Positions 37,501 to 48,069 of a DNA stretch of 64,000 nucleotides are shown one piece after another; position 1 is the first letter of the stretch, and each line of letters opens with the position of its first letter. The DNA comes from Argopecten irradians. Taxonomy: Eukaryota > Mollusca > Bivalvia > Pectinida > Pectinidae. The stretch covers positions 10,820,755 to 10,884,754 of the forward strand of contig NC_091134.1 of assembly GCF_041381155.1 (NCBI RefSeq), written 5' to 3'. Under the pieces are notes generated by a model, which was given only the letters and a program-made list of their open reading frames with translations, did not search any database and was not told where the DNA came from. A program made the position numbers and the translations under genes.

Positions 37501-39088
37501 ACAATCTGCTGATATAATGGCTTCTGTAGCTAGAACAAGACAATTAGCAAATACTTATATAATTCAAAAGGTATAGTTATTATATATGTGGCCATTCTTT
37601 TTAATTGTGTCAACAGTAATTATGGTTGTTCTGACCTAGTCAACCAAATGTATTTTTCATCCCTAGTCCTAATTTACGTTCAAGTCATTCCAATCAGTTT
37701 TATTGCCAGAGTAGAAGAGTATGAAAGTACAGTATCTGAAACTGATCGTGAAAGCAATCTAGTTTTAAAGGAATTTACTCCGAGTCTGACTGTGATATGT
37801 TTTGTTTATCAATTGCACCATTTAAAACCTGTTTAAATACAATCTTACATTAGTTTGTAACTGGATGTTTACTTCTGTTTCTCTTTTACCCAGTACTTAT
37901 CTGTGATATTTTATATCTATATTGAATGTATTAATTTATTACCGGTATCCGTTCTGTAAGTGGACCTTCTGGTCTGCTGAATTTGAAATAAGTTTGCTAA
38001 ATTTGAAATAAATAAATAAATAAATAAATAAGTAAGCCTTACATTTGCTTTTCAGTTACATGTATATACATGTTCATATAAGTAGTATCAGTTGAGATTT
38101 CATCATCAATGATCAGCTATAATTAGTTAGTGTAAGTGTCAACCAATTGCTTTTCGATGATCAATTAGTTAGCTTAAAATTACCTATTGTCTATTTCCTA
38201 TGAAGCAGAATTCATCACTATTCTATTATATGTGCAACTTAACATAATTTTTATAATCCCATAATCCCATTTCAACATATCATGGTAATAATCAAATTAA
38301 TCTTTGTCAATCAACATGGTTTTTTTCTCTCAATTTATTGTGTTTAAATAGCATGATATATATGTAATACATTATAGGTAATAGTGAATGACACAGACCT
38401 ACTGTTCTCTCTTAAGCAAATATTAAACTTGCTTGCATTTCTGTTTTTGAAATAATCATTGAATTTAACATAAAATTGTTTCCATTAAAGTATAAATTCA
38501 TGTTTTTCTTACCACAGACAGGGATATCCAAAGTTTTACCGGTGTGAGATTTTTCTATCTCACCCTAGGGTAAAGACAAGTTACACGAGATCTTCGCACA
38601 TGCTCAACAATAGTATGACGTCACAACAACAGTTTCATGACGTCGCGGTAATAGTATTATAACAGCACCACAACAATGAAATGACGTCACAAACACGACA
38701 AAGACGACGATTCATTGAGGTTACGTCTTCCTCACTTGCATAATTGACACGTTTTTTAAAAACACAAAGTGGTGAACGGGGTAAGAGAAAAAGAATTATT
38801 CACCCTCTTTGGGGTGAGACAGGAGATCTCAACCCTCGGGATAAGATTCTTAAGCTGTCTAACACTCGACAAAGCCTCATGTTCGACAACTTAAGAATCC
38901 TACCCCTCGGGTTGAGATTATCCTGTCTCACCTCAAAGGGGGTAAGAGATTTTATTAATCTATACCTATACATATATGTGTATTACCTTCATTTTTGCTT
39001 TCTCCAGTTTTTTATTGACATATTCCGGATCATAGTTACCAGTTCCACTGGCAATGATATTGATACTCTGTCTGCCTCCGGATGCCAT
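31530..39088 (-). CDS. RHIM + death-domain adaptor (IMD/RIPK1-like architecture)
   Basis: Five exons, 38987-39088, 37347-37461, 34052-34282, 32326-32400 and 31530-31729, join with GT-AG ends and consistent phases (0,1,1,1) into 240 codons. Residues 97-115 form a RHIM, with INIESANN, the core tetrad VQLG at 105-108 and GDHNVMVI, very like RIPK1, RIPK3 and ZBP1 motifs that assemble amyloid signalling fibrils. Residues about 158-236 are a death domain: LNILAGFIGKQWRRIFRKLG, LTEEEIDRLHIDY, YKGLVNWKEKNG and VGKLVQVVYSI. The N-terminal third has SINIIASGTGN, a lysine-rich helix and a Ser/Asp-rich linker. No kinase exon is present, so the layout matches insect IMD rather than RIPK1. By family, it should be a cytosolic adaptor recruiting FADD/caspase or TAK1-type partners in NF-kB or cell-death signalling; that role is inferred. 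Introns are rich in transposons. Confidence 0.9.
32872..33523 (+). repeat. Bivalve interspersed repeat with internal ~145-bp tandem units
   Basis: Starts ACAAGAGGCCCAGAAAGC with CGTTCACCTG and ends with GGACAGACTGACGCCGGACG, ends typical of a widespread bivalve repeat. Three internal units share TTTTGACCCCG, CATCATTTGTACAATTTT and AAGGATGCTACCA. It lies in intron 3 of the RHIM/death-domain gene. Confidence 0.8.
33775..33860 (+). repeat. End fragment of the GATGCTCCACCG element family
   Basis: Contains ATGCTTCACTGCCGACAGAG and TTGGTGTTTAATCGTGTA, matching the left end of the 16.4-kb copy. Only one end is present. Confidence 0.65.
34640..35130 (-). repeat. Bivalve TAGCTCACC-type repeat fragments, with a nested TA-flanked hairpin MITE
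   Basis: Sequence such as TATTGGGCCCTTGTCCCTCC and ACTCTGTTCCCC is the reverse complement of the 46.7-kb repeat. At 34950-35048 a hairpin with ends CCGTAAATTAGGATATTTTGG and the near reverse complement CCAATATACGG is flanked by TA on both sides. That suggests a Tc1/mariner-type MITE inserted into the older repeat. Confidence 0.7.
35664..37250. mobile_element. Non-autonomous DNA transposon, 1.6 kb, TA-flanked
   Basis: Inverted ends of about 70 bp: GGAGATTTCAGAAAAGATGG, GACGTCACA, ACATCCGGG and CTCAAAGGTACAA are shared in inverse order at both ends, with TA next to each. The 1.6-kb interior has no transposase frame. The ends and size suggest a deleted Tc1/mariner-like element. It sits in intron 2 of the RHIM/death-domain gene. 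Confidence 0.8.
38797..38946. repeat. Hairpin MITE in intron 1 of the RHIM/death-domain gene
   Basis: The arm CACCCTCTTTGGGGTGAGAC through GATTCTTAAG returns inverted as CTTAAGAATC through CTCACCTCAAAGGGGGT. The arms are about 52 bp with a 45-bp loop. A shorter related TCTCACCCTAGGGTAA motif lies about 240 bp to the left. Confidence 0.8.
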
Positions 39089-40175
39089 CGTTTATGTCAG
39101 CAATGCATTGTATCATTCAAAAGTTATCTAAAAATAAAGCACCTGAAAGAAAGTTAGTATGAAATCTAATCAGTAGAATGTTGTCTTTATTTGATCTGTT
39201 AACATTTATGTAATTTGAAAAATAATTTTTTGACTATCTTTCTATGAACCCTTGAAATAATTTACAAACAATTTTATGAAAAGTAGATAAAATCCACAAA
39301 GATTTGATCAGCACATTTAGTTTAATATTGATATAGCAATCATTTCTCAGTGTAACTCCTAAACACCAATAGTCCGACAATGATCCATTTAGGATGTGTT
39401 CGTCAGAATATAAAATTTTTTCTTTGACTTTACACCTGTCCCTTAGTTTAAGTCACTAGTACTTATTTCTTTAATATTAATTTATTTACATGCAGATAAC
39501 CAAAAAATATATGTCAGCCTTGACTGAGCCAACTTGTCAATAGGAAATAATCTAACAAAACATCTAGGAGGGTATATGTTAAAGCAAGGATGTACGGGTA
39601 GATGAAAAGGATAAGTCACTCTGGGTTTGGGATGAATATGTCGCTAACGCTTTTGTGTTTGTGAACCGACCATGACGTTGGGTGACGACCGATTTTCCTC
39701 TGATATCCTCAGGCGCAACCTCTGATGTAGCTTGAGGGTGCGAGGGTTACCGTCTTACTTTCTGAAGTGGGCCGTCATTTCATGAGATGTCGTATTTTTT
39801 TAATGAAAATTTACGGCATTTCTTCTATTTTATTAAATCTTACATCCTTGTTTTAGTAAAGCAAGGATTAGATGTCATGTAATTTATTAAGCTTTATATT
39901 GGTGTTTCATTTGATTTGTTGAGAAAAATTATTTTTATTCCTGGTTCATAGGCGTCCCGCATGGTGTTTAGTAGTGTAAAGAGACAGTGACAAATCCTTC
40001 TCACTTGTATATATCTTGATTACTTGTACTTAAAGAAATTAGTCAAGGTACATAACAGTTTCCATGTATGAATGGAAAATCATACAGTTTTAATTTATTA
40101 AGAGTTTGATTTATCAAATATTCGGAACTGGCTAAAATTCGGAACTAGCAAAACAACTGTTCCTAACGTTACAGT
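39089..40175. other. Upstream flank of the RHIM/death-domain gene; nothing recognised
   Basis: About 1.1 kb of AT-rich sequence. Its proximal part should hold the promoter and 5' UTR of the RHIM/death-domain gene. No convincing regulatory motif, RNA gene or repeat was identified. Confidence 0.4.
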
Positions 40176-40533
40176 TGTAGCGGGATTGGACTGGGTCGAT
40201 CATCGGTGACCAGGTAGCTCAGTCGGTAGAGCACTCAGCTAGTGTTCGGAGGGTCCCGGGTTCAAATCCCGGTCTGGCCGCTACACTTTCTCCTCTCCTG
40301 TTACAGAATTGGCGCCCAACAGAAACTAAATAACCCAAGGTGGTGGTGTTTGGAAGGGTCTCGTGTGTCTTCGAGACGAAGACTTCAAGAAAGGAGGGAG
40401 GAGTGTAGGGGGATTGGACTGGGTCGATCATCGGTGACCAAGTAGCTCAGTCGGTAGAGCACTCGGCTAGTGTTCAGAGGGTCCCGGGTTCAAATCCCGG
40501 TCTGGCCGCTACATTTTCTCCTCTCCTGTTACA
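40176..40533 (+). mobile_element. TRIM (miniature LTR element) with a tRNA-like sequence in each LTR
   Basis: Two 130-bp direct repeats (40176-40305 and 40404-40533) run from TGTAG to TTACA and differ at about five sites. They flank a 98-bp interior. A primer-binding-site-like TGGCGCCCAAC lies just inside the left repeat (40310-40320), and a polypurine tract AAAGGAGGGAGGAG directly before the right one. The flanks share the 4-bp duplication CAGT. Each LTR carries an A box (TAGCTCAGTCGGTAGAGC) and a B box (GGTTCAAATCC) of a tRNA-like pol III promoter. There is no coding capacity, which is normal for TRIMs. It looks structurally whole and fairly young. Confidence 0.85.
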
Positions 40534-40549
40534 CAGTATAGCACGGGAA

Positions 40550-43500
40550 TTTGACATTCTGTCAATAATATATAGTATAAATATATAAAAAATACCCCTA
40601 TATACTAAATAAAAACACTATATAGGAGTATTTTTTATATATCTATACTATGGTCAAGTGCCCTAAATTCGTCAGGGACCTGTTTTCGTCATGTTTACAA
40701 TTTTGCTTATATCTCATGAACTCTCAACTCGTGATTTCATAAAGAGTGTCGTCTGCCAAAGCAGATTTGATCAAGGAAGATTTGCCATGCTTAAAAAACA
40801 TTGTGTGCTATAACCAAGTGATTTTATAAAAACGATGTAGCAATATACCTCAAAACGAAGGTATTTTCTTAAGTCCATTTTAAATGAAACTTTAAAACCC
40901 TACCGTCAGTGTTTGACTGTCTAGGTGCACTGATCAGTAGTATGTCAACAAAGTACTGGAAGTCACGTGTCTGGTCATGTCATTCATAGCCCAGATTTTG
41001 GGTTATTACAAATTATTTTGGCGATTCAACTAACCCGAAATTTTTGGTGCGGTACTGTCGAAAATATAACGTTATTCTATGTAAACAGAGGTGTTCGCCA
41101 CTTTCCATGACCAAGAGGTTTAAAGAGGTAGTGTAATGTGGAAGCAAACCTTAAATAAAATCTTTGATAAACCATGAAAAATACTATAACACGAAGCAAA
41201 AAATTTTCCGGTGCGTCATTTCACATATAAAAGGCGTAAAAGTAATCTCCGTTCAAAAACATACCTTTAGAATTTTCAACTTTAGGGAATTCCCCTTTTT
41301 ACCGGAAGTGACGTATTGTGAGCAACAGATTACGTCTGTGTTGTGACAACACTATGGCTTCGTGCTCGATGCGTATCAATTTGAAAACATTGCATTATAA
41401 CTCATCGCCTCTTTATATTTGAATTTATCTTTTTACGTACGTATACAGTTTTTTGTATTCCTAAGCTGAAGTTTTTTTTTCCTATAAATGTGATAAAAAT
41501 GGCAAGTTTTCGGCACAAAGGATGACGGTGCATTGTTGCAGCAGGCTGCAGCGGTATCAGGACATCTCGCACTTGGAGACCTCGGTACTTGGGTTTTTTT
41601 CACCTCGACATTTTCCCGATATCTCGGCACTTGTCGGTGTCTTTGTCGGTATAATGATATAAAGATACATTATTGGCCTAATCTTTAATGCCTCAACTAT
41701 AAATCCTTGTTATATGAAATACTGCAGTAGATTCTACCCCTTTTATAATTTACAGAATACGAACATAAATTGTAAAAATTAAGATTGATTATGATTTTCG
41801 ACACTTGTTTATACATGTACAAGAATAGTTCTCTTTTCTTTTAAAACTCTAACCAACGACGAAGATCTAAATCTTATGTCATGAACACACGTGTTCCGTG
41901 GTATAATAATAATGTACATTGTAGTTCAGACTTCCGAATGTGTCAATTTACGATATATTTATACATATAAATATTCATTAACAACCTTAATGCATGTTAT
42001 CATTTTTCTTTCAAGTCGGTTAATTATAAGCTCTGCAGTTATCTTTCATATCATACAATAATTAGTTTACGGCAAATTAAATCCTTAAAAGTATCTGTCA
42101 GTGATTAATGGTAAAAGATACATGGAATGTAAATTATGCTGTCGACAGACTTTTGAAGCGTGTAGTAACTTACAAAATATCGACTTAATCCCGATCTTAA
42201 GTACTAGTTAATCGGTAAGAGAATGAAATATGCTTCAATTTCTTGATTTCAGCATTTTTGAAGATGACCTCTGACAAGTGGTATTTTTTTCTCTATCAAA
42301 AACAAGAGAAGACGACTTTACACTTAGTATTACAAAAGTTACTTGCTTTACATCATTACCACCATTGAAAAGTTTGAGCTTCTAATTTTACTTCAAGATA
42401 AAGATATAAAAAAAATAATTGCATCCCGAAAAAATCTGTGGCACTATGTCCTATATGCAATGAAGTACTGAATACGTATGCACCAAATCAAATTAATTTA
42501 TTATTTGTGTTAATTAGATACATGTATGTATACACATATGCGATTAAACACCAATTATAGTTCAAATGGTGAGTATCGTTTATACTCTGTCGGCGGTGGA
42601 GCATCTTGAATAAATTGGCTGTAATTTATTTTTCTGATATTCACAACTGGAATATTTGCAATATATTGATCATCGTATCGCTATAAGTCTATAACAACCT
42701 GTCATTTGACACGAACACATGCGTTTTTATGTAATAAATCTTGTACCGAAGTACATGTATATGTTGGGTTGTTTTTTTTGCGGGAGGTCGCCGTAGATCT
42801 AGAGGCCCAGCCCCCGCCATAGCATTGGCTACAAGCCTCGATGTTCACGTGTCAGTCAATTATAATTACCAACTGATTGACGAGGTGTGTTCCATTGGTT
42901 ACTGAATCATTTATTTCTGCAACCAAACCGAAGCATATGATATGAAATGTGTCGCTATACAGAAATCTTCAAGTATATGTTGCAAAAAACTTTAATTTAC
43001 GTTCCGGGACTTGTATTTTGCATAACCAGAATAAAATACCTATCACTGTAAAATCTACTAAATTTGATGTATACGCCGTAAATTTGATTGCTGTAAAATC
43101 TTGCGATATAGGAAATTAAAGCTCAGATATGTCAATGTCTGAGGCACGTTCATGTCTTCTCAGTAACAACTTACAAATGTACCTAGCTTCAGTTAACATT
43201 TTATGCAGAGAGAACGTGGTAAACTTTCTTGTACATATATGTTTGTGGTTAAAAAAAACTGAAAAGTTACGTGTATTTGGCCTATGACATTGTCGAAATC
43301 AATTCTTTACGTTTGCAAATTGCAATTAATTGTAAAATCAGATTTCCTGGTATTGTATAATTTTTTTTAATATATTTCATGCCTTTCGACATATTTTTAT
43401 TAGATTGTCACAGTTTCGTTATTTAACCAAATTTAATTTAATTCCGTATGATCGTAGATAAAAATTTGCAGATTCCATAATAATGGTATGATTTTCCGTG

Positions 43501-44351
43501 ATCTATTTAATTTATATTTTAATGTTACATGCATTTTTATCGCCAGCGGAACATGATATTGACGTCAATTTTTTGTTAAGCACTAACACAGAATTTATGG
43601 AAAATTCGTTGAAAAACGAACGTGAAATTCGACTGAAAATTAGTCAAAATGCATTAAATATCATATATAAGAAAAGTATCAATAATATACTAAAACGAAC
43701 ATTCTTAAAAGTGTGCAATATAGCGATTCCCCCTAATAAAAAGCTATTCCTTCGTTCGCGGTACCGCCAGGTGGTCGCTCTCACTGCCTTGAATGTTGCT
43801 CATATGACGTCACAATGCTTCGAAGCCAAACCGGAAGTTGCGTTGATTGTTTTTCAAACAGGTGCAAATGGGCAAATTTCGATCTTAAATATCTCGAAGA
43901 TTTCTGGATCGATTTTAATAATTATTTTTTTTGTTTTTGTTGGATTAAAATTTTCTTTCTAAATAAAGGAAGGAACATTTCCATTACACTACCTCTTTAA
44001 AGATTTAAAATCGATGTAACAACAAGAAGTTTTCAGCTTAAACACGGTCTCACAAGCGCCTGCTGCTCAACATTTATTTGGAATTACCTCAATTTTCGTA
44101 ATAAGCCAAACAACCCCCCTGACGAAAATTGTGTTGGCCATCACCCAGTGACCGGCGGGTAGAAATCTTCCGTATCGCCATGGATAAATAACGAATTGTT
44201 AGACAACTTGTACAAGTAAGACAAAATATTTGTGTTAATCAAACTGGTATCGTACATTTTATTTCTTTCTGGTTTGTTGATATACGGAAGATTTGATTAC
44301 CCTGACGGCTATTGGTCCTTCAAGGGTATATATTATTGACAGAATGTCAAA
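40550..44351. mobile_element. Candidate 3.8-kb DNA element defined by matching inverted ends
   Basis: TTTGACATTCTGTCAATAAT at 40550 returns as its reverse complement ending at 44351. Diverged similarity continues inward (CGTCAGGG and CTTGAAGGACC-like tracts). An AT-rich hairpin (about 40574-40655, ATACCCCTATAT with ATATAGGAGTAT) interrupts the left end. The interior has no transposase and contains a separate TTAA-bounded element. It could also be two related solo ends around unrelated DNA. Confidence 0.5.
41120..44000. mobile_element. TTAA-bounded non-autonomous DNA transposon, 2.9 kb
   Basis: TTAAAGAGGTAGTGTAATG at the left returns as CATTACACTACCTCTTTAA at the right. Subterminal blocks (CCGGAAGTGACGT with TGAGCAAC) are loosely shared in inverse order. 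TTAA at both edges fits piggyBac/Kolobok-type target duplication. The largest internal frame (154 codons at 43498-43962) has no recognisable domain. An end fragment of the GATGCTCCACCG family lies inside at 42541-42612. Confidence 0.65.
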
Positions 44352-45027
44352 CTCCTATGTCAGCTTTAATCAGTTAATTATGTTGTTAAATGAGAAAAAT
44401 AAATGTTAATTAAATATAAGAGAACTTTTATTTATAATAAACGAGAGGTGCAAGGGTCTTAATGGTCATCTGGTAACCTTTGCATCAGCTTTAAAGGAAA
44501 TTTTCCAAAATATGGAACTTTATATATTGTGTGTGTGAAAACGAAAGTAAAACTGCACTGTAGGACAGGAAATAAAAAATTTTGGTGAAAAAATAGACAA
44601 ACTTACCATTTAAGCAAGATATTATATCGTACCTTAATATGCTTTTGCACAGAAAATACTTACGATTCTAAACTCTACATCTATGCGTCGATCAAAAACG
44701 AACATACATCCGGAAAATACTGAAAATCCAACTGTGTATTCGCTCGAAAACAAACCGGAAACGACGTCGTAAACACATTCGGAATAAACAAATATCGGAA
44801 CATCTCGGGAGTGTTCGTATGTGTGAGCAAAAGTTGGGTGGTTTACATTGGCCACTGATTCTGAACTGGCTCTAAGTTGTAAGAAGATCTTGGCTGTTGG
44901 ACTGGTTGAACCGTTTGTAAAAGTAATTATTTCTAGAAAAAATCTAGACGGATCTACATTTTTGATACGGGTCTAGGAGGCACGTCTGAAAATGCTCCAC
45001 CGTCGACAGAGCATCGTTCTGTCTACT

Positions 45028-45145
45028 CACAGGGCCTCATTACTATTGATTTGATGATATATATAAGATAGGTCACGTCTATTTACACACATTACATAGA
45101 CGTGACCTATCTTATATATATCATAGATAGTAACGAGGCCCTGTG
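45028..45145. repeat. Hairpin MITE with ~55-bp arms
   Basis: CACAGGGCCTCATTACTAT through GATAGGTCACGTCTAT returns as its reverse complement (ATAGACGTGACCTATC through GAGGCCCTGTG) around a loop of about 15 bp. An end fragment of the GATGCTCCACCG family directly precedes it. Confidence 0.83.
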
Positions 45146-46746
45146 GTCTTCTCCTACACGTGTATGAGGTCTTATTCCACCTGATTACATTGGGTGGATA
45201 CGTCACACGACGCAATGTTAAAAAGTATCTCGTCGTGTTAACCTCTAACATTGTTGGAGTACGTTCTGTCAGGGTCAATAACTGTTAAAGTCCCAACAAG
45301 TATTAACTCCCCAATAAGCTAAGAAGGCTACCACACAGCATATTATTTATTAGAAAGCAATGATTGGAAAGCTTGACGAATTGTTCTGTTCACAGTTAGC
45401 TGCCATAGTTCTTATAATTAAGACAATTCATTTTTGAAGAATGATGTTTTTTATGCTTTCATATTCAATGTAAAAGATAATCAACTGACTTCATGATATT
45501 CATGAAAGGGCCACATGGCTATTTTTCAGAAACAAAAGATAAAAGTCATAATAAAATTTATAACGATGGCCAAAGGTTAGGTTACAACACCAAACAAGTT
45601 GAAGTTTTGTCATCTGGCGCCGCGCTGTAATAGTCAACTTGCGCATCGTAATTATGACGACGTCGGGGAAACATAATATGACCTACATCATGAAAATTAA
45701 ACGTTTTGTTTATTTTAATAGAGTTGTTCAGAAGATTTTTTTTTAAATCCTGTTGTAAATTGTAAATCAAACATTGAAACATAGCTAGTCCAACTTTTCA
45801 AACAAGCCAACGTTAGCTGACATTGTAACATCATTGCTGAGAATACTATGTGACTACCATAACAATGAACATCTTTCCGGACTCTTCAAGAATAGGTCAT
45901 GAACTTTCTGACTTCTGTTTGGCAACGATCATAACTTCGAAATGTCTTAAACTGACAGATGACCAGTTTAAATTGAAAGCAAGTTTACAAGCATCAAATT
46001 TCAACAACTGCTATTCTAAAGTTATCAATATTCTTTTTATATAGCTTAATGTTAACTACATAGATACTTTACAATATCGGGGTCAAATCTGACTTGAATT
46101 TTTGCTGCTAGCTAGTTATAGAAACATGTTTCTGCTAGTTATACGTATACATTTAGTGTGACTTTAATGTATAGCATAAATATATAGATATATATATATA
46201 TATTTATGTTATAAATATGTTATTGACAGAACCTCAAGCTCCAGTGATATTACTTATCATTTGGACAATATATTCATATTAATGTAAAGTACATTAACTT
46301 CTATACAATTGAGTGTATATATATTCTGAATTTGCATATTACAAAGTTATCTGCACTTATACCCACCCGCAAGGGAGCTAACTCTGTAATATGCAAAGAC
46401 AGAATACGAACACGTAAGATCTGATAAACACTAAATTAATTGTTTTTGTTGTCTACACAATCAGTTCTTTATTCCATAAACAGTAGGGCTTAATTTCCTG
46501 GGTTTTTTTTTTTTTGTGGGGGTGGGATGATAATGTGAAGTAAGTAACTTTTGTTACTGAAGAAGAACACTCATTCATCTGCTGCTGTTAATAGATAAAA
46601 ATTACCATTTGTCGAGTATAGCATCTTTATAAATGTCCATGAGTCCAAATGAAATAATACATTCGCAGGTAGTTGGCCTCATTATAAGTCTGGAGACTTG
46701 TGGAGAGGCATGGATGTGGCTCCAAGATTTCTTTGTTTCCATAGGG

Positions 46747-47556
46747 TTTTTAGCTCACCTGGCCCAAAGGGCCGGTGAGCTTATGTCATATGGCGCGGCG
46801 TTAGCCGGCCGTCGTCTGTTCGTCAACATTTCCTTTAAATTGCTACTAGTCATAGAGTTCTGCATGGAATGTAAGCAAATTTTGCCAGAAACATCCTTGG
46901 GAGAAGGGGAACAGAGTTTGTAAAAATTTTGACTCTGACCCCTCAGGGGCAGGAGGGGCGGGGCCCAATAGAGGAAATAGAGGTACCGGTTAATCCTTTA
47001 AATTTTTAGTAGTCATAGAGTTCTGCATGAATTGTAATTTGGCCAGAAACATTGCAGTGTTTTTCCTGGGCATTTTGGGAAATTGCCACCTGGTGAAAAT
47101 TGGGAAATTTTGTGCGATAAAAGTATGAAATGAAAAATTTTAACAGTGTTTATGGAAATTTTGGAAAAGGTAGAAATAAACAATTATCCTTCTCTAAGAA
47201 TCAAGTGTAAGAATGTATACTAAAATACGACGTTCAGACTTGGGATTTCCAGAATTTTTTTGTTTCGTCACACAAAATAAGCATCAATTCACTGATTTTG
47301 GAAATTTAGACATAGATTTAGGAAAAAATAACAAGAAATACATTTGGGAATGGGGCCATATTTCGGCCCCAAATATATATATAGTCAGGAAAAACATTGC
47401 ATTGATCCTTTAGGAAGCAATAGAGTTTGTCCCAATAGGGAAATTTGAGGAAAATCTTTTAATTCCTTCAGAATTGAAACAATGATCCTATATTCAGAAC
47501 ATTAGTTGGCATTATGATAACCAGGTGAGCGATACAGGCCCTCTGGGCATCTTTTT
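46747..47556 (+). repeat. Bivalve interspersed repeat (TAGCTCACCTGGCCC family)
   Basis: Begins with the hairpin AGCTCACCTGGCCCAAAGGG/CCGGTGAGCT and ends ACCAGGTGAGCGATACAGGC plus CCTCTGGGCAT, ends seen very commonly in bivalve genomes. The interior has GGGAGAAGGGGAACAGAGTT and CCCCTCAGGGGCAGGAGGGG. The short frame across its start is not a gene. This is one of the main clues to the host group. Confidence 0.85.
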
Positions 47557-48069
47557 ATTGCATGGCTGTCGTTACAGAATGCTCAAAACTTGTGGGGAAG
47601 GAATGTAGTTAATCCAGGCACTTGAATGTATTTGTCATGGATGTATATCATGTAGTATACACATACATTATGTAGATGTACAGGTTTATTTCACATACAA
47701 AAAATGTATATTATTTGAGTTAAATGTTTTTTCTTTGTTTTTACAGATACATGTAGAAAAAAAAATTTTGAGAGGGAATGTAATTCACCTTTCGAGCCCA
47801 ATTGATATTGTATATGGAAGGCATATCAAACTACAATATTAGGACATACAGAATACTACATATAGATCAGGTGGATTATCAGCGACATGAAAAGAACTTA
47901 TGACTTATGTTAGTTCTCTTTAGTTCAGTCAGCTGGATCTATATGGATAAATAATTATTTTGTGGAAAACTTAGCAATCAACAGACTCAGCTGGAAAATG
48001 GAAAATAATTTGTCACACCTACCTTAACAACGAGATCAAGTGTTATAAAAAAATATTATAGGGAGAACG

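Larger units (their letters stand above)
44352..48069. other. Stretch without a firm gene
   Basis: Holds a hairpin at 45028-45145 and a bivalve repeat at 46747-47556 (separate entries), a diverged MITE near 46520-46630, and AT dinucleotide runs near 46180. On the minus strand an ATG at 44855 opens a frame that meets a consensus donor (ATC|GTAAGT near 44663). It could be a first exon but has no family match. The last part before 48070 should include the NUDT8 promoter. Confidence 0.45.

Noticed and set aside
40208-40282. Functional tRNA genes at 40.2, 40.4, 62.05 and 62.35 kb
   Set aside because: A and B boxes are good, but the anticodon stem does not pair and each lies at the same place within an LTR-like direct repeat, so they are tRNA-derived parts of TRIM elements.
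43498-43962. 154-codon frame as a transposase
   Set aside because: No catalytic DDE/DDD spacing, zinc finger or THAP motif is visible, and the codons are AT-driven; it is treated as non-coding interior of the TTAA element.
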